Assembly (NCBI GenBank): GCA_036490515.1
Contig: DASXDU010000011.1
Location: 434,001-498,000 of the forward strand
DNA: 64,000 nucleotides
Reading direction: 5' to 3'
From: Palsa-1150 sp036490515
Lineage (GTDB): Bacteria; Myxococcota_A; Polyangia; Polyangiales; Polyangiaceae
The translations under genes were made by a program, and so were the position numbers. Position 1 is the first letter of the stretch. The number at the start of each line of letters is the position of its first letter. Below are positions 15,655 to 22,263 of this stretch, in pieces. The notes below the pieces were generated by a model. That model searched no databases. It saw only the letters and a list, made by a program, of their open reading frames with translations, and was not told where the DNA came from.

Positions 15655-15689
15655 GTGAGCCGCGTTAGCTGTATAAGTGCGCGCGGCTC
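15655..15689 (-). promoter_or_regulatory. Promoter/operator element B with TATAAG core
   Basis: GTGAGCCGCG (15655-15664) is followed after four bases by CTGTATAAGTGCGC (15669-15682), the same arrangement as element A. GAGCCGCG and CGCGGCTC form 8-bp inverted arms around the core. It lies 17 bases upstream of the ART-like gene, where the minus-strand TTATAC would be a well-placed -10 box. Confidence 0.5.
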
Positions 15690-15703
15690 GAGGCGGCAGG
15701 GAT

Positions 15704-15970
15704 TCAGAGCGACGACGCCTTGGCCGGAGCGCCCGCCTTCGCCCTCTGGATGGACCGACCCGATGCGCCGGTGACCTTGGCGGCCTTCTCGCGGGCACGA
15801 GCATCCTCGCGCGCCAACCCTCCGGCCACTTGGCCGGAGGGTTTTCTCCCACGCCCGTCCGACCCGTCGTCCCCCTTGCCGGCGAGCATCCGCTTCCTCG
15901 CCTCCTCCTCGTAGAGCTTCGAGACCTCGGCGCCGACGAGCGCGCGCTGGCACTTGCCCGGTTCTCGCTC
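15704..15970 (-). pseudogene. Truncated HTH/ParB-related protein
   Basis: The frame ends RAREKAAKVTGASGRSIQRAK, a recognisable HTH of phage and island proteins built as 'S.RAL...(A)REKAAK..G.SGRS.QRA', and upstream residues GKCQRALVGAEVSKLYEEEARKR also fit. Yet no start codon exists in frame between a stop near 16,050 and ATG 15889, and the 5' part would overlap the divergent XRE gene. Either a 61-residue remnant is made from ATG 15889 or the gene lost its N-terminus. Confidence 0.4.
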
Positions 15971-15982
15971 TGAGCTAGGCTT

Positions 15983-16007
15983 TGCATATGCAGTGCGCAG
16001 GCAGTGC
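15983..16007 (+). promoter_or_regulatory. Palindrome and direct repeats upstream of the XRE gene
   Basis: A perfect 10-bp palindrome TGCATATGCA (15983-15992) is followed by two GCAGTGC direct repeats (15990 and 16001), 18-40 bases before the start at 16025. The position fits autoregulation by the XRE protein. Confidence 0.4.
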
Positions 16008-16024
16008 TTGCGAAGGGAGTCGCG

Positions 16025-16408
16025 ATGACGAGTCGGGAGGTGGTCGATCTACGCAAGGGCCTCGGCATGACGCACGCCCAGTTCTCCCAGCTGCTTGGGG
16101 TGAACGCGTCGACGCTCTACCGGTGGGAGACGTCCACCACGGAGCCGCTGAAGATCGATCCCTTCCCGCTCCAACTGCTCACCGTGCTGCAGCAGCAGCT
16201 GCGGGCGCGGAAATCGGAAGCGGACCGGCGCAAGTTTGCCGAGGCCGTGCTGGGCGGTCTGGCCGTCGGAGGCGGCCTTCTCGCCCTCTTCACATTGCTC
16301 CAGGCCGTCTTCGATGACGGCCCGGCAAAGCAGCGGCGGACCGGAGGCGCCGGCGCTCGGCCCACAGTGGGACGAACGCGAAGCTCTCCGAATCGAAGAA
16401 AGAGATAG
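16025..16408 (+). CDS. XRE-family regulator with a membrane segment
   Basis: ATG 16025 follows GGGAG. Residues 1-60 form an XRE HTH (LRKGLGMTHAQFSQLLGVNASTLYRWE). After a linker comes one hydrophobic segment (AVLGGLAVGGGLLALFTLLQAV) and a basic Arg/Gly-rich tail; total 127 residues. An HTH tied to the membrane could sense envelope state or phage attack. It is followed three bases later by a 42-residue membrane peptide, suggesting a two-gene unit. Confidence 0.7.
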   Translation: MTSREVVDLRKGLGMTHAQFSQLLGVNASTLYRWETSTTEPLKIDPFPLQLLTVLQQQLRARKSEADRRKFAEAVLGGLAVGGGLLALFTLLQAVFDDGPAKQRRTGGAGARPTVGRTRSSPNRRKR

Positions 16409-16411
16409 CCC

Positions 16412-16540
16412 ATGACTTCGCTATCGTTCGACGAACGCTCGATCCAGGTCGGCGTGCGATTGACCCCGCAGGCGCTGTTCACGGCCGCGGGGCTGTTCGC
16501 CGCCGCCGGGGTGGTCGTTTGGCTTGTTTCGCAGCGATGA
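16412..16540 (+). CDS. 42-residue membrane peptide
   Basis: ATG 16412 lies three bases after the XRE gene's stop, with AAAGAGA upstream. The peptide MTSLSFDERSIQVGVRL continues into one hydrophobic helix (ALFTAAGLFAAAGVVVWLV) and ends SQR. Its size and position suggest a partner, leader or toxin-like peptide of the membrane-tethered XRE protein. It is too short for family assignment. Confidence 0.5.
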   Translation: MTSLSFDERSIQVGVRLTPQALFTAAGLFAAAGVVVWLVSQR

Positions 16541-16546
16541 ACTGGC

Positions 16547-16580
16547 GCGGGCGGCAGCGGTCGCGAACGTCGCCGCCCGC
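16547..16580. terminator. Bidirectional hairpin between convergent genes
   Basis: GCGGGCGGC (16547-16555) and GCCGCCCGC (16572-16580) form a perfect 9-bp stem with a 16-base loop in the 44-base gap between convergent stops. There is no strong U-tract on either side. Confidence 0.5.
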
Positions 16581-16584
16581 GTGA

Positions 16585-17595
16585 CTACTTCATCTGGAAC
16601 TTCGTGCCGACCTTCTTGAGGAACCCCGGCTTGCCGAGCACGACCTTGACGTCGGCGGGATCGATCCCGATCTCGTCACCACCGAGCTCGCGAGCCGTGG
16701 CGATGAGCTCCTCGATGGTGAACTGCACGCCGGGCTCCGGCGTCAGCTCGATCGCCGCCAGGTGCAACAAGGTGACGATCGCTTCCAGATCCTTCGGCTG
16801 CGGGACATAGTCGGCCCCCGCGGTGGGGCTCTTACGACGATCGGTGACGGTCTCGAAATCGTACGACATGGCATCGCCCTTCGTCTGTGGCCTCGAGGAG
16901 GCCGAGGACAGCAGCTTGTCAGCGGTTTCTTGCAGCTCGAGGAGGAGCCCGGCGGGCTTCTCGTTCTTCGGACGGAGACCACGAGCCAGGGGGTGCTTTG
17001 CGTTGTCTTCCCGCCCCAACTCCGCGAGCTTGCGCCATTGGTTGAAGTGGAGGAGGGCGAGGAGCCGTGCACCGGAGAGGGTGCCGTTGCGCGCGGACGC
17101 GCGCTTCATGCCCTTCCGGATGTCCTCGTCGATCGGCCTCCTGAGCCCCTGCGCGCGCGTCGCTTGCGGGAGCTCGCAGAGCGCCGCAATGATCATCATC
17201 TGCGACGGCGTCCCCACCGTGCAGTCCATCACGTCCTCGTGGTAGACGGCGCGCAGGTTGGGAGCCTCGCCGAGGCGTCGCAGAGGAAGCGGATGGTGGT
17301 CGATGACGAAAAACCGCTTCTCCTTTCGCTGTCTGGCGAAGCTGACGAGCGCATCGGCCTCTGCGGCGAACGAGTGCGTCCCGAACATGAGGTCCACGAA
17401 GAGAACGATCTCCGCCTTCTCGACCTCGGTGATGGCATCGAGGTGGAGCCAGGCCTTGTGATCGGGTGTGCGCTTCGGGTCGACGACCGCCGTGACCTCG
17501 AACGAGGTGATGGTCTCAAGATTGCGCCGCACCTGCTCGGCGATGATGTGCCCGTCGGCGTCGGCGTGCCCAACCACGAGGACCTGCCGCTTCAT
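16585..17595 (-). CDS. DHH-family phosphoesterase with winged-helix-like C-terminus
   Basis: The 336-residue protein opens with MKRQVLVVGHADADGHIIAE: His10, Asp12 and Asp14 form DHH motif I. LFVDLMFG (Asp68) gives motif II and FFVIDHHPLP (Asp99-His100-His101) motif III, the metal ligands of DHH phosphoesterases, which cut nucleotides, short RNA or cyclic dinucleotides. Residues about 262-336 (FTIEELIATARELG, DPADVKVVLGKPGFLKKVG) look like a small winged helix. An internal ATG at 16869 behind AAGGG could make this 94-residue part alone. ATG 17595 overlaps the partner's stop (ATGA). No DHHA1 domain is evident. A defence or regulatory role is inferred from cargo position. Confidence 0.7.
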   Translation of the reverse strand: MKRQVLVVGHADADGHIIAEQVRRNLETITSFEVTAVVDPKRTPDHKAWLHLDAITEVEKAEIVLFVDLMFGTHSFAAEADALVSFARQRKEKRFFVIDHHPLPLRRLGEAPNLRAVYHEDVMDCTVGTPSQMMIIAALCELPQATRAQGLRRPIDEDIRKGMKRASARNGTLSGARLLALLHFNQWRKLAELGREDNAKHPLARGLRPKNEKPAGLLLELQETADKLLSSASSRPQTKGDAMSYDFETVTDRRKSPTAGADYVPQPKDLEAIVTLLHLAAIELTPEPGVQFTIEELIATARELGGDEIGIDPADVKVVLGKPGFLKKVGTKFQMK

Positions 17596-18299
17596 GGCGC
17601 ACATCCGAGCGACTCGGCGAGCGCGAGCGGCACCACGAGCGAGACCTTGGCCTTGGCCCGGAGATCGTTGTCCGGGCCATCGGCGGTGAGGCCGAGGGAC
17701 TCCCTGCGCATCTTCGGCGAGTTCTCCCAGGCCGACTTCTCGACCTTGGTAGCGAGGGGCGGCACCACCGTCATGTGCGCGAGGTTGGCCTTTGTCGACG
17801 TCACGCCCGTCTTCGGGTCGCTTGCCAGAGGCTGACCAACAAAAACTTCGAGCGCAGGGAGGGGAGAGCGGCGCGTGCGCGGGAAGGGATCGAAGTCACC
17901 GAGGAACAGGGTCTCGGACGGGAGCGTCTTCTCCCCGCCGAACGGAATCTCGCGCGTGACCCCAAGCGCGACGACGGATCCCGCGGGCGTGTCCTTCAGC
18001 AGCGTGCGCGTCACCTTCCATCCGTTTGTCGCGGGGAGAGCGAGAGCGACGCCGACCAAGATCTCGAGTTGGATGATCTCGGGCATCACGATCGTGAGTG
18101 CCGCAACGTCGGCCGCCGCGATGCCGTCGACGACGATGCGATCGATCGAGGAGGCAAGCTCCGACACCACGTCACCCCGAAGGCGCAGGACGCGTTGCTT
18201 GTAGAGAGCCGGGTCAATCGCGAGCAGTCGAGCGAAGACGCAACCGACGTCCTTTCGCGTTCTTCGCCACTCGAGATACTTCTTCTCCTCAGGCGTCAT
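17592..18299 (-). CDS. Unknown partner of the DHH phosphoesterase
   Basis: The 235-residue protein starts at ATG 18299 behind AGGGGGC. The first 100 residues are helical (MTPEEKKYLEWRRTRKDVG, CVFARLLAIDPALYKQRVL). The rest is mixed, with LFLGDFDPFPRTRRSPLPALEVF and VVPPLATKVEKSAW. No known motif is recognised. The ATGA overlap with the DHH gene means the two are translated together. As first gene of the pair it may be a sensor, adaptor or substrate-recognition protein; this is inference. Confidence 0.6.
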   Translation of the reverse strand: MTPEEKKYLEWRRTRKDVGCVFARLLAIDPALYKQRVLRLRGDVVSELASSIDRIVVDGIAAADVAALTIVMPEIIQLEILVGVALALPATNGWKVTRTLLKDTPAGSVVALGVTREIPFGGEKTLPSETLFLGDFDPFPRTRRSPLPALEVFVGQPLASDPKTGVTSTKANLAHMTVVPPLATKVEKSAWENSPKMRRESLGLTADGPDNDLRAKAKVSLVVPLALAESLGCAP

Positions 18300-18765
18300 C
18301 CGCTGCCCCCTGGCAACGGACCCGTATAGCGCATGACGCGTTCGGAGAACAGCGACCGATCGCGCTCGCCGCCGCGTCACGCCGTGCGTTCGACGTTCAC
18401 GGACCCGACGCCGGCTGGTGCTCCTCGTGCTGGGCTCCATGCACGCCATCAAGCCATGTCGAGTTCCACGCCCAGGGGCCGACGCCAACCTGAACACCAC
18501 ACCTGTCGAGACATCACAGCGTGTCCACAGGAAGCGCCCACTCTTCCAGCTGCGGGAGTCCGCGGCGCGCATGCAAGAAGGGTAGCTCCATTGGTAGGTC
18601 ATCCGTCTGATTTCATCTACTTAGATGACGATCGATGAGGAACCACAGGAATAATGGAGCGCTTCTCGGCGGTTGCGCTCCATTCTTTGCGCAGTCTCTT
18701 CGAGCTGCGTGGTCGCTGTCGGTGGGCTCGACCGCGCCCCCATCGTTTCAGCTCGGCCAGGCAGG
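18300..18765. other. Intergenic region upstream of the DHH cassette
   Basis: No convincing gene is seen in these 466 bases; open frames here are Arg/Ser-rich and lack ribosome binding sites. Bases about 18,590-18,660 are clearly more A/T-rich than the surroundings and contain a 7-bp inverted repeat TCATCTA-CT-TAGATGA at 18613-18628. The promoter of the DHH pair should lie at the left side of this region. The A/T-rich patch may be an operator or an insertion junction. Confidence 0.4.
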
Positions 18766-19233
18766 TCACCTGGCATCGGGTGGTGCCCCGCTATCGCTCG
18801 CCTCGAAGACCGGGCACCCTGTGGGGACGGTGGGGCACGTCGCCGATCCGCCACAAGCCCCGGCGGTGCAGTCCATCAGGATCGCGTTGCACGACGACGT
18901 GGCGGGCGCGCCCGTCGCGCAGATCTGCGCGCAGGTGCCTGCGTCCTCGCCGATCTCGGCGCACGTCGACTCGCAGCTCGCGCAGCAAACCGCCCACGAG
19001 GAAGCGCACGCAGCGCAGCAACTCTCACCGTCGGGGTAAGGACTTCCCGCGTCGACCACCAGCGCGCCGTCAGCCTCGCCGGGCGCATCCAGGTCTGCGG
19101 CCTCGGGGGTGAGCTCCGCGTCGTAGACCGCGAGCGCGTCGTCGCCGGCGTCTCGCTGCCCAGCCATGTGCGGCGAGCCGCCGCAGCCGACGGCGAAGGG
19201 AACGACGAAGAGGGCGGCGAGGATGGTGCGCAT
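18766..19233 (-). CDS. Cysteine-rich lipoprotein
   Basis: ATG 19233 follows GAAGGACACC. A short signal peptide ends in the lipobox FAVGC, followed by an Asp/Ala-rich linker. The 155-residue protein then has a dense cysteine region (SCCAACASSWAVCCASCEST, ICATGAP, MDCTAGACGG). Myxobacterial genomes encode many such outer-membrane lipoproteins. Being inside the island boundary it may be a conversion gene that alters the cell surface. Ligand and function are unknown. Confidence 0.65.
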   Translation of the reverse strand: MRTILAALFVVPFAVGCGGSPHMAGQRDAGDDALAVYDAELTPEAADLDAPGEADGALVVDAGSPYPDGESCCAACASSWAVCCASCESTCAEIGEDAGTCAQICATGAPATSSCNAILMDCTAGACGGSATCPTVPTGCPVFEASDSGAPPDAR

Positions 19234-19303
19234 GGTGTCCTTCTCGTGGGCGTCGAGCCCACGGCGCCGGGCCCCGTTTGGGAGACCCGGTACCGCGGGC
19301 GCG

Positions 19304-19609
19304 CTACCGGCGCGCGAGCGTCTCGACTGCGCGCGCCAGCCCCGCGATGGCGACAGCGAGTTCCCCGACCATCGTCCGGAGCGCTCGCTCTCGGGGCGAG
19401 CCCCGGAGCGCCTTCGCCCGCTCCTCGATGTCCCCGCCGACCGCAGCGCACGCTCGCGCCGCGACGAGGATCGCGTCGCGCTCGCCCGGCGTCACGACGC
19501 CACCTGCGCGAGCTCGCGCGCACGCCTCCGAAGCCAGGTCCACGAAGCTGCCCGGAACGCGCGGGCCGCCGGGGACCGGCTTAGAACGATTCTCGTCTGC
19601 GCGAGGCAC
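19304..19609 (-). CDS. Hypothetical protein next to the attachment site
   Basis: GTG 19609 opens a 101-residue frame with helical segments (VDLASEACARARAGGVVT, ERDAILVAARACAAVGGDIE, MVGELAVAIAGLARAVETLA). No signal peptide or motif is seen. It is the last gene before the tRNA fragment, a place often held by integrase or excisionase, but it resembles neither. Confidence 0.5.
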   Translation of the reverse strand: MPRADENRSKPVPGGPRVPGSFVDLASEACARARAGGVVTPGERDAILVAARACAAVGGDIEERAKALRGSPRERALRTMVGELAVAIAGLARAVETLARR

Positions 19610-19737
19610 GAGACACCAGCCGGTGACTGCTCGCCGCGGGTCACCCCGGATCCGTCGGGCGGATCGGCGCTGCTCGCGCGTCGAGGTGATTCACTCAACG
19701 CGCCGTCCTGATTCACTTTCGCGTAATCTGCGGTCGC

Positions 19738-19782
19738 CTCCGGAGCCGTAGGTCGCAGGTTCGAATCCTGCCGGGCGCGCCA
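19738..19782 (+). other. 3' half of tRNA-Arg(CCG): probable attachment site (attL/attR)
   Basis: The sequence holds the anticodon loop CTCCGGA with anticodon CCG at 19740-19742, a T-arm GCAGG-TTCGAAT-CCTGC (19755-19771), the acceptor 3' strand CGGGCGC (19772-19778), discriminator G and an encoded CCA (19780-19782). The matching 5' strand GCGCCCG and a D-arm are absent upstream, and the anticodon 5' stem no longer pairs. This is the expected 3' duplicate left where a phage integrates into a tRNA gene. The intact tRNA should lie beyond the left edge. It marks the island's right border. Confidence 0.8.
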
Positions 19783-19794
19783 CCACCAAGCCGA

Positions 19795-20892
19795 ATGGAC
19801 CTGCCGGTCAACCCGCCGCTGCTGCCGATGCTGGCCAAGAGCCGCAGCGACCTGCCGGAGGGCGAGGGGTGGATCTTCGAGCCCAAGTGGGACGGGTTCC
19901 GTGCGCTCGTCTTCCGCGACGGCGACGAGCTCGTGATCCAGAGCCGCGACGAGAAACCGCTCGGGCGCTACTTCCCCGAGATCGAGGCGCCGCTCAAGAC
20001 GCAGCTCCCTCCGCGATGCGTGGTGGACGGCGAGATCGTCATCGCGCAGAACGGCGCGCTCGATTTCGAGGCGCTCCAGCTCCGCCTCCACCCGGCGGCG
20101 TCGCGCGTGAAGAAGCTGGCAGGCGAGCTCCCGTCGTCGATCGTGCTCTGGGACCTGCTGTGTGTCGGCTCCGAGAGCCTGGTGGCCACGCCTTTCGGCG
20201 AGCGTCGCGCGCGGCTCGAGACCCTCCTCGCAGGCGCAACTCCACCGGTGTACCTCACCCCGGCCACGACCGACCGTGCGCTCGCCGCGGACTGGTTCCG
20301 GCGCTTCGAGGGGGCGGGCCTCGACGGCGTCGTCGCGAAGCCGGCCGCCGGCGCGTACGAACCGAACAAGCGGGTCATGTTCAAGGTGAAGCACGAGCGC
20401 GAGTGCGACTGCGTCGTCGCGGGGTTCCGCTGGCACAAGGGCGGCAAGGGGACCGCGGTCGGCTCGCTCCTGCTCGGCCTCTACGACGACGGGGGCTCTC
20501 TCCAGCACGTCGGCGTCTCGGCGAGCTTCACGATGGAGAAGCGGAAGGCACTCGTCGAATACCTCGCGCCCTACCGCGCGAATGCCCTCGAAGGGCATCC
20601 GTGGCGCGAGTGGGCGAGCTTCGCCGAAGGGCGGGACGGCGAGGGTGAGCCGCGGCGCATCCCCGGCGGCAAGAGCCGGTGGAGCCAGGACAAGGATCTC
20701 TCGTGGGAACCCCTCCGCCCGGAGCTCGTCGTCCAGGTCGCGTACGATCACATGCAGGGGCGGCGTTTCCGGCACACGGCGCAGTTTCGCCGCTGGCGGC
20801 CCGACAAGCCGCCGGCGGCGTGTACCTACGCGCAGCTCGAGGTCGTGCCTCCCGAGGAGCTCGCGGCAATCTTCTCGCAGTCGCCAGGCTGA
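19795..20892 (+). CDS. ATP-dependent DNA ligase, LigD ligase-domain type, stand-alone
   Basis: This 365-residue protein joins DNA breaks through an enzyme-AMP intermediate. Motif I is EPKWDGFR with adenylated Lys31. Motif III-like VVDGEIVI, motif IV GLDGVVAKP and motif V MFKVKHERE follow, then the OB-fold with VVAGFRWHKGGKGTAVGSLL and FRHTAQFRRWRPD. It lacks the polymerase and nuclease domains of full LigD. It starts 12 bases after the tRNA fragment and converges on a stand-alone LigD polymerase gene. Together they suggest a split end-joining or gap-repair system; Ku is not in the window. Confidence 0.88.
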   Translation: MDLPVNPPLLPMLAKSRSDLPEGEGWIFEPKWDGFRALVFRDGDELVIQSRDEKPLGRYFPEIEAPLKTQLPPRCVVDGEIVIAQNGALDFEALQLRLHPAASRVKKLAGELPSSIVLWDLLCVGSESLVATPFGERRARLETLLAGATPPVYLTPATTDRALAADWFRRFEGAGLDGVVAKPAAGAYEPNKRVMFKVKHERECDCVVAGFRWHKGGKGTAVGSLLLGLYDDGGSLQHVGVSASFTMEKRKALVEYLAPYRANALEGHPWREWASFAEGRDGEGEPRRIPGGKSRWSQDKDLSWEPLRPELVVQVAYDHMQGRRFRHTAQFRRWRPDKPPAACTYAQLEVVPPEELAAIFSQSPG

Positions 20893-20925
20893 CGGCGGTC
20901 CGAGAAGCCATCAGGTCCACGACGA

Positions 20926-22239
20926 TCAGCCCCGGGGGGGAGGCTTCTTCCGCCCCGTACGCCACTCGCGCGTCGGGTCGTCGTCGGGATCGGGCGTCTC
21001 CTGCGGCGGGCGCACCGCCTCGGGGACGTGGCGCAGGTTGACGCGCACGCGCGTCCACGTCGACGAGCGGCCGCGCATCGAGTCGACGAGGACATCGTCG
21101 ACGGCGAGGTGCGCGGCGGCCTCGGCGTGGCGGGTCCTCCACCGTTCGAGGCCGGCGAGCGCCGCCTCCTTGTCGGGCGAGTTCGCGACGGTGACGAGGG
21201 GCATCTTCGTGCGTCCCCCGTTGGGCGCCGCCGCCTTCTTCGCGCGTGAGGGCGCGACGCGCGGCGCCTCGCCCTCCATCTTCCGGTAGTTGGGCGGCCA
21301 GGGTGCGTCACCGATGCCCGCCGCGGCGTCCCGTTCGGCGAGCGCCAGCAGCGCGTCGAGCCTCCCCGCCGTCGCGTCCATCTCTGCGTGCGGGTCCCCG
21401 ATCGTCGAGAACCGCTCGGGCATCGTCTGCACCGTGAAGTCCGCGGGATCGCACTCGGGTACCTCGTTCCAGGTGAGCGGCGCCGAGACGCGCGCGTCCG
21501 CCAAGGGCCGGATCGAGTACGCCGAGCACGTCGTCCGGTCCTTCGCGTTCTGGTTGTAGTCGAGGAAGACGCCGTGGCGCTCTTCCTTCCACCACTTCGA
21601 CGTGGCGAGCTTCGGCACGCGCCGCTCGATCTCGCGCGCGAGGGCCAGGGCCGCGCGGCGTACCTCGCCGAAGGTCCAGCGCGGCTCGATTCTCACGTTC
21701 ACGTGCATGCCGCGCGAGCCGCTCGTCTTGGGCCAGCCCCGGAGGCCCAGCTCCTCGAGGAGCGCCTTCACCTCCATCGCCACGCGACGGACGTCGTCCC
21801 ACGCGACGCCGGGCCCCGGGTCGAGGTCTACACGGAGCTCGTCGGGGTGCTCGAGGTCGCCCGTCCTCACGGGGTGGGGGTGGAGCTCGATGCAGCCGAG
21901 GTTCACGACCCACGCGAGGCCGGCGACGTCGTCGACCACGATCTCCTCGGCCGTCCGGCCCGACGGGAACGAGAGCGTCACCGTCCGCAGCCACTCCGGT
22001 CGCGGCTCGGGCGCCCGCTTCTGGTAGAAGACCTGCCCCTCCGCGCCGTCGACGAAGCGCTTGAGGACGATCGGCCGGTCGCGGACGCCGTGGAGAGCGC
22101 CAGGCGCGACCGCCAGGTAGTACCGGACGACGTCGAGCTTGGTGAGCTTCACCGCGCGCGCGAAGTACGGCTTGCTCGGGTTGGTCACCCGGACGTCGCG
22201 CCCGTCGATCGAGAGGACTTGGGCTTCCTCCTTCGGCAC
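20926..22239 (-). CDS. LigD-type primase-polymerase domain protein, stand-alone
   Basis: The 437-residue protein matches the polymerase domain of LigD: RVTNPSKPYF, KLDVVRYYLAVAP, the catalytic strand ELRVDLDPGPG (Asp138 and Asp140), KTSGSRGMHV and FLDYNQNAKDRT with the third Asp. Such enzymes add NTPs or dNTPs at gapped or blunt ends. About 110 extra C-terminal residues are basic and Pro-rich. GTG 22239 is chosen because the frame upstream runs into the divergent polX start only 24 bases away. The divergent pair probably shares a promoter. Confidence 0.85.
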   Translation of the reverse strand: MPKEEAQVLSIDGRDVRVTNPSKPYFARAVKLTKLDVVRYYLAVAPGALHGVRDRPIVLKRFVDGAEGQVFYQKRAPEPRPEWLRTVTLSFPSGRTAEEIVVDDVAGLAWVVNLGCIELHPHPVRTGDLEHPDELRVDLDPGPGVAWDDVRRVAMEVKALLEELGLRGWPKTSGSRGMHVNVRIEPRWTFGEVRRAALALAREIERRVPKLATSKWWKEERHGVFLDYNQNAKDRTTCSAYSIRPLADARVSAPLTWNEVPECDPADFTVQTMPERFSTIGDPHAEMDATAGRLDALLALAERDAAAGIGDAPWPPNYRKMEGEAPRVAPSRAKKAAAPNGGRTKMPLVTVANSPDKEAALAGLERWRTRHAEAAAHLAVDDVLVDSMRGRSSTWTRVRVNLRHVPEAVRPPQETPDPDDDPTREWRTGRKKPPPRG

Positions 22240-22263
22240 GGGCGGATAAGCTACATCACCGCC

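Noticed and set aside
15496..16068. 190-codon minus-strand frame in the lysogeny region
   Set aside because: Arg/Ser-rich frame overlapping both the HTH remnant and the XRE gene; no start signal or domain.
18333..18638. Plus-strand gene upstream of the DHH cassette
   Set aside because: Ser/Arg/Pro-rich composition, no ribosome binding site and no domain; it overlaps the presumed promoter region.
19708..19782. Complete tRNA gene at the island border
   Set aside because: The 5' acceptor strand, D-arm and paired anticodon stem are missing; only the 3' half is tRNA-like.
1..19782. Transposable Mu-like phage
   Set aside because: Only the protease resembles Mu; there is no transposase pair or Mu-type end, and the tRNA fragment indicates site-specific integration.
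19492..20775. Long minus-strand frame containing WRARQDSNLRP
   Set aside because: It is antisense to the ligase gene and crosses the tRNA fragment; SNLRP-type peptides are well-known translation artefacts of tRNA sequences.
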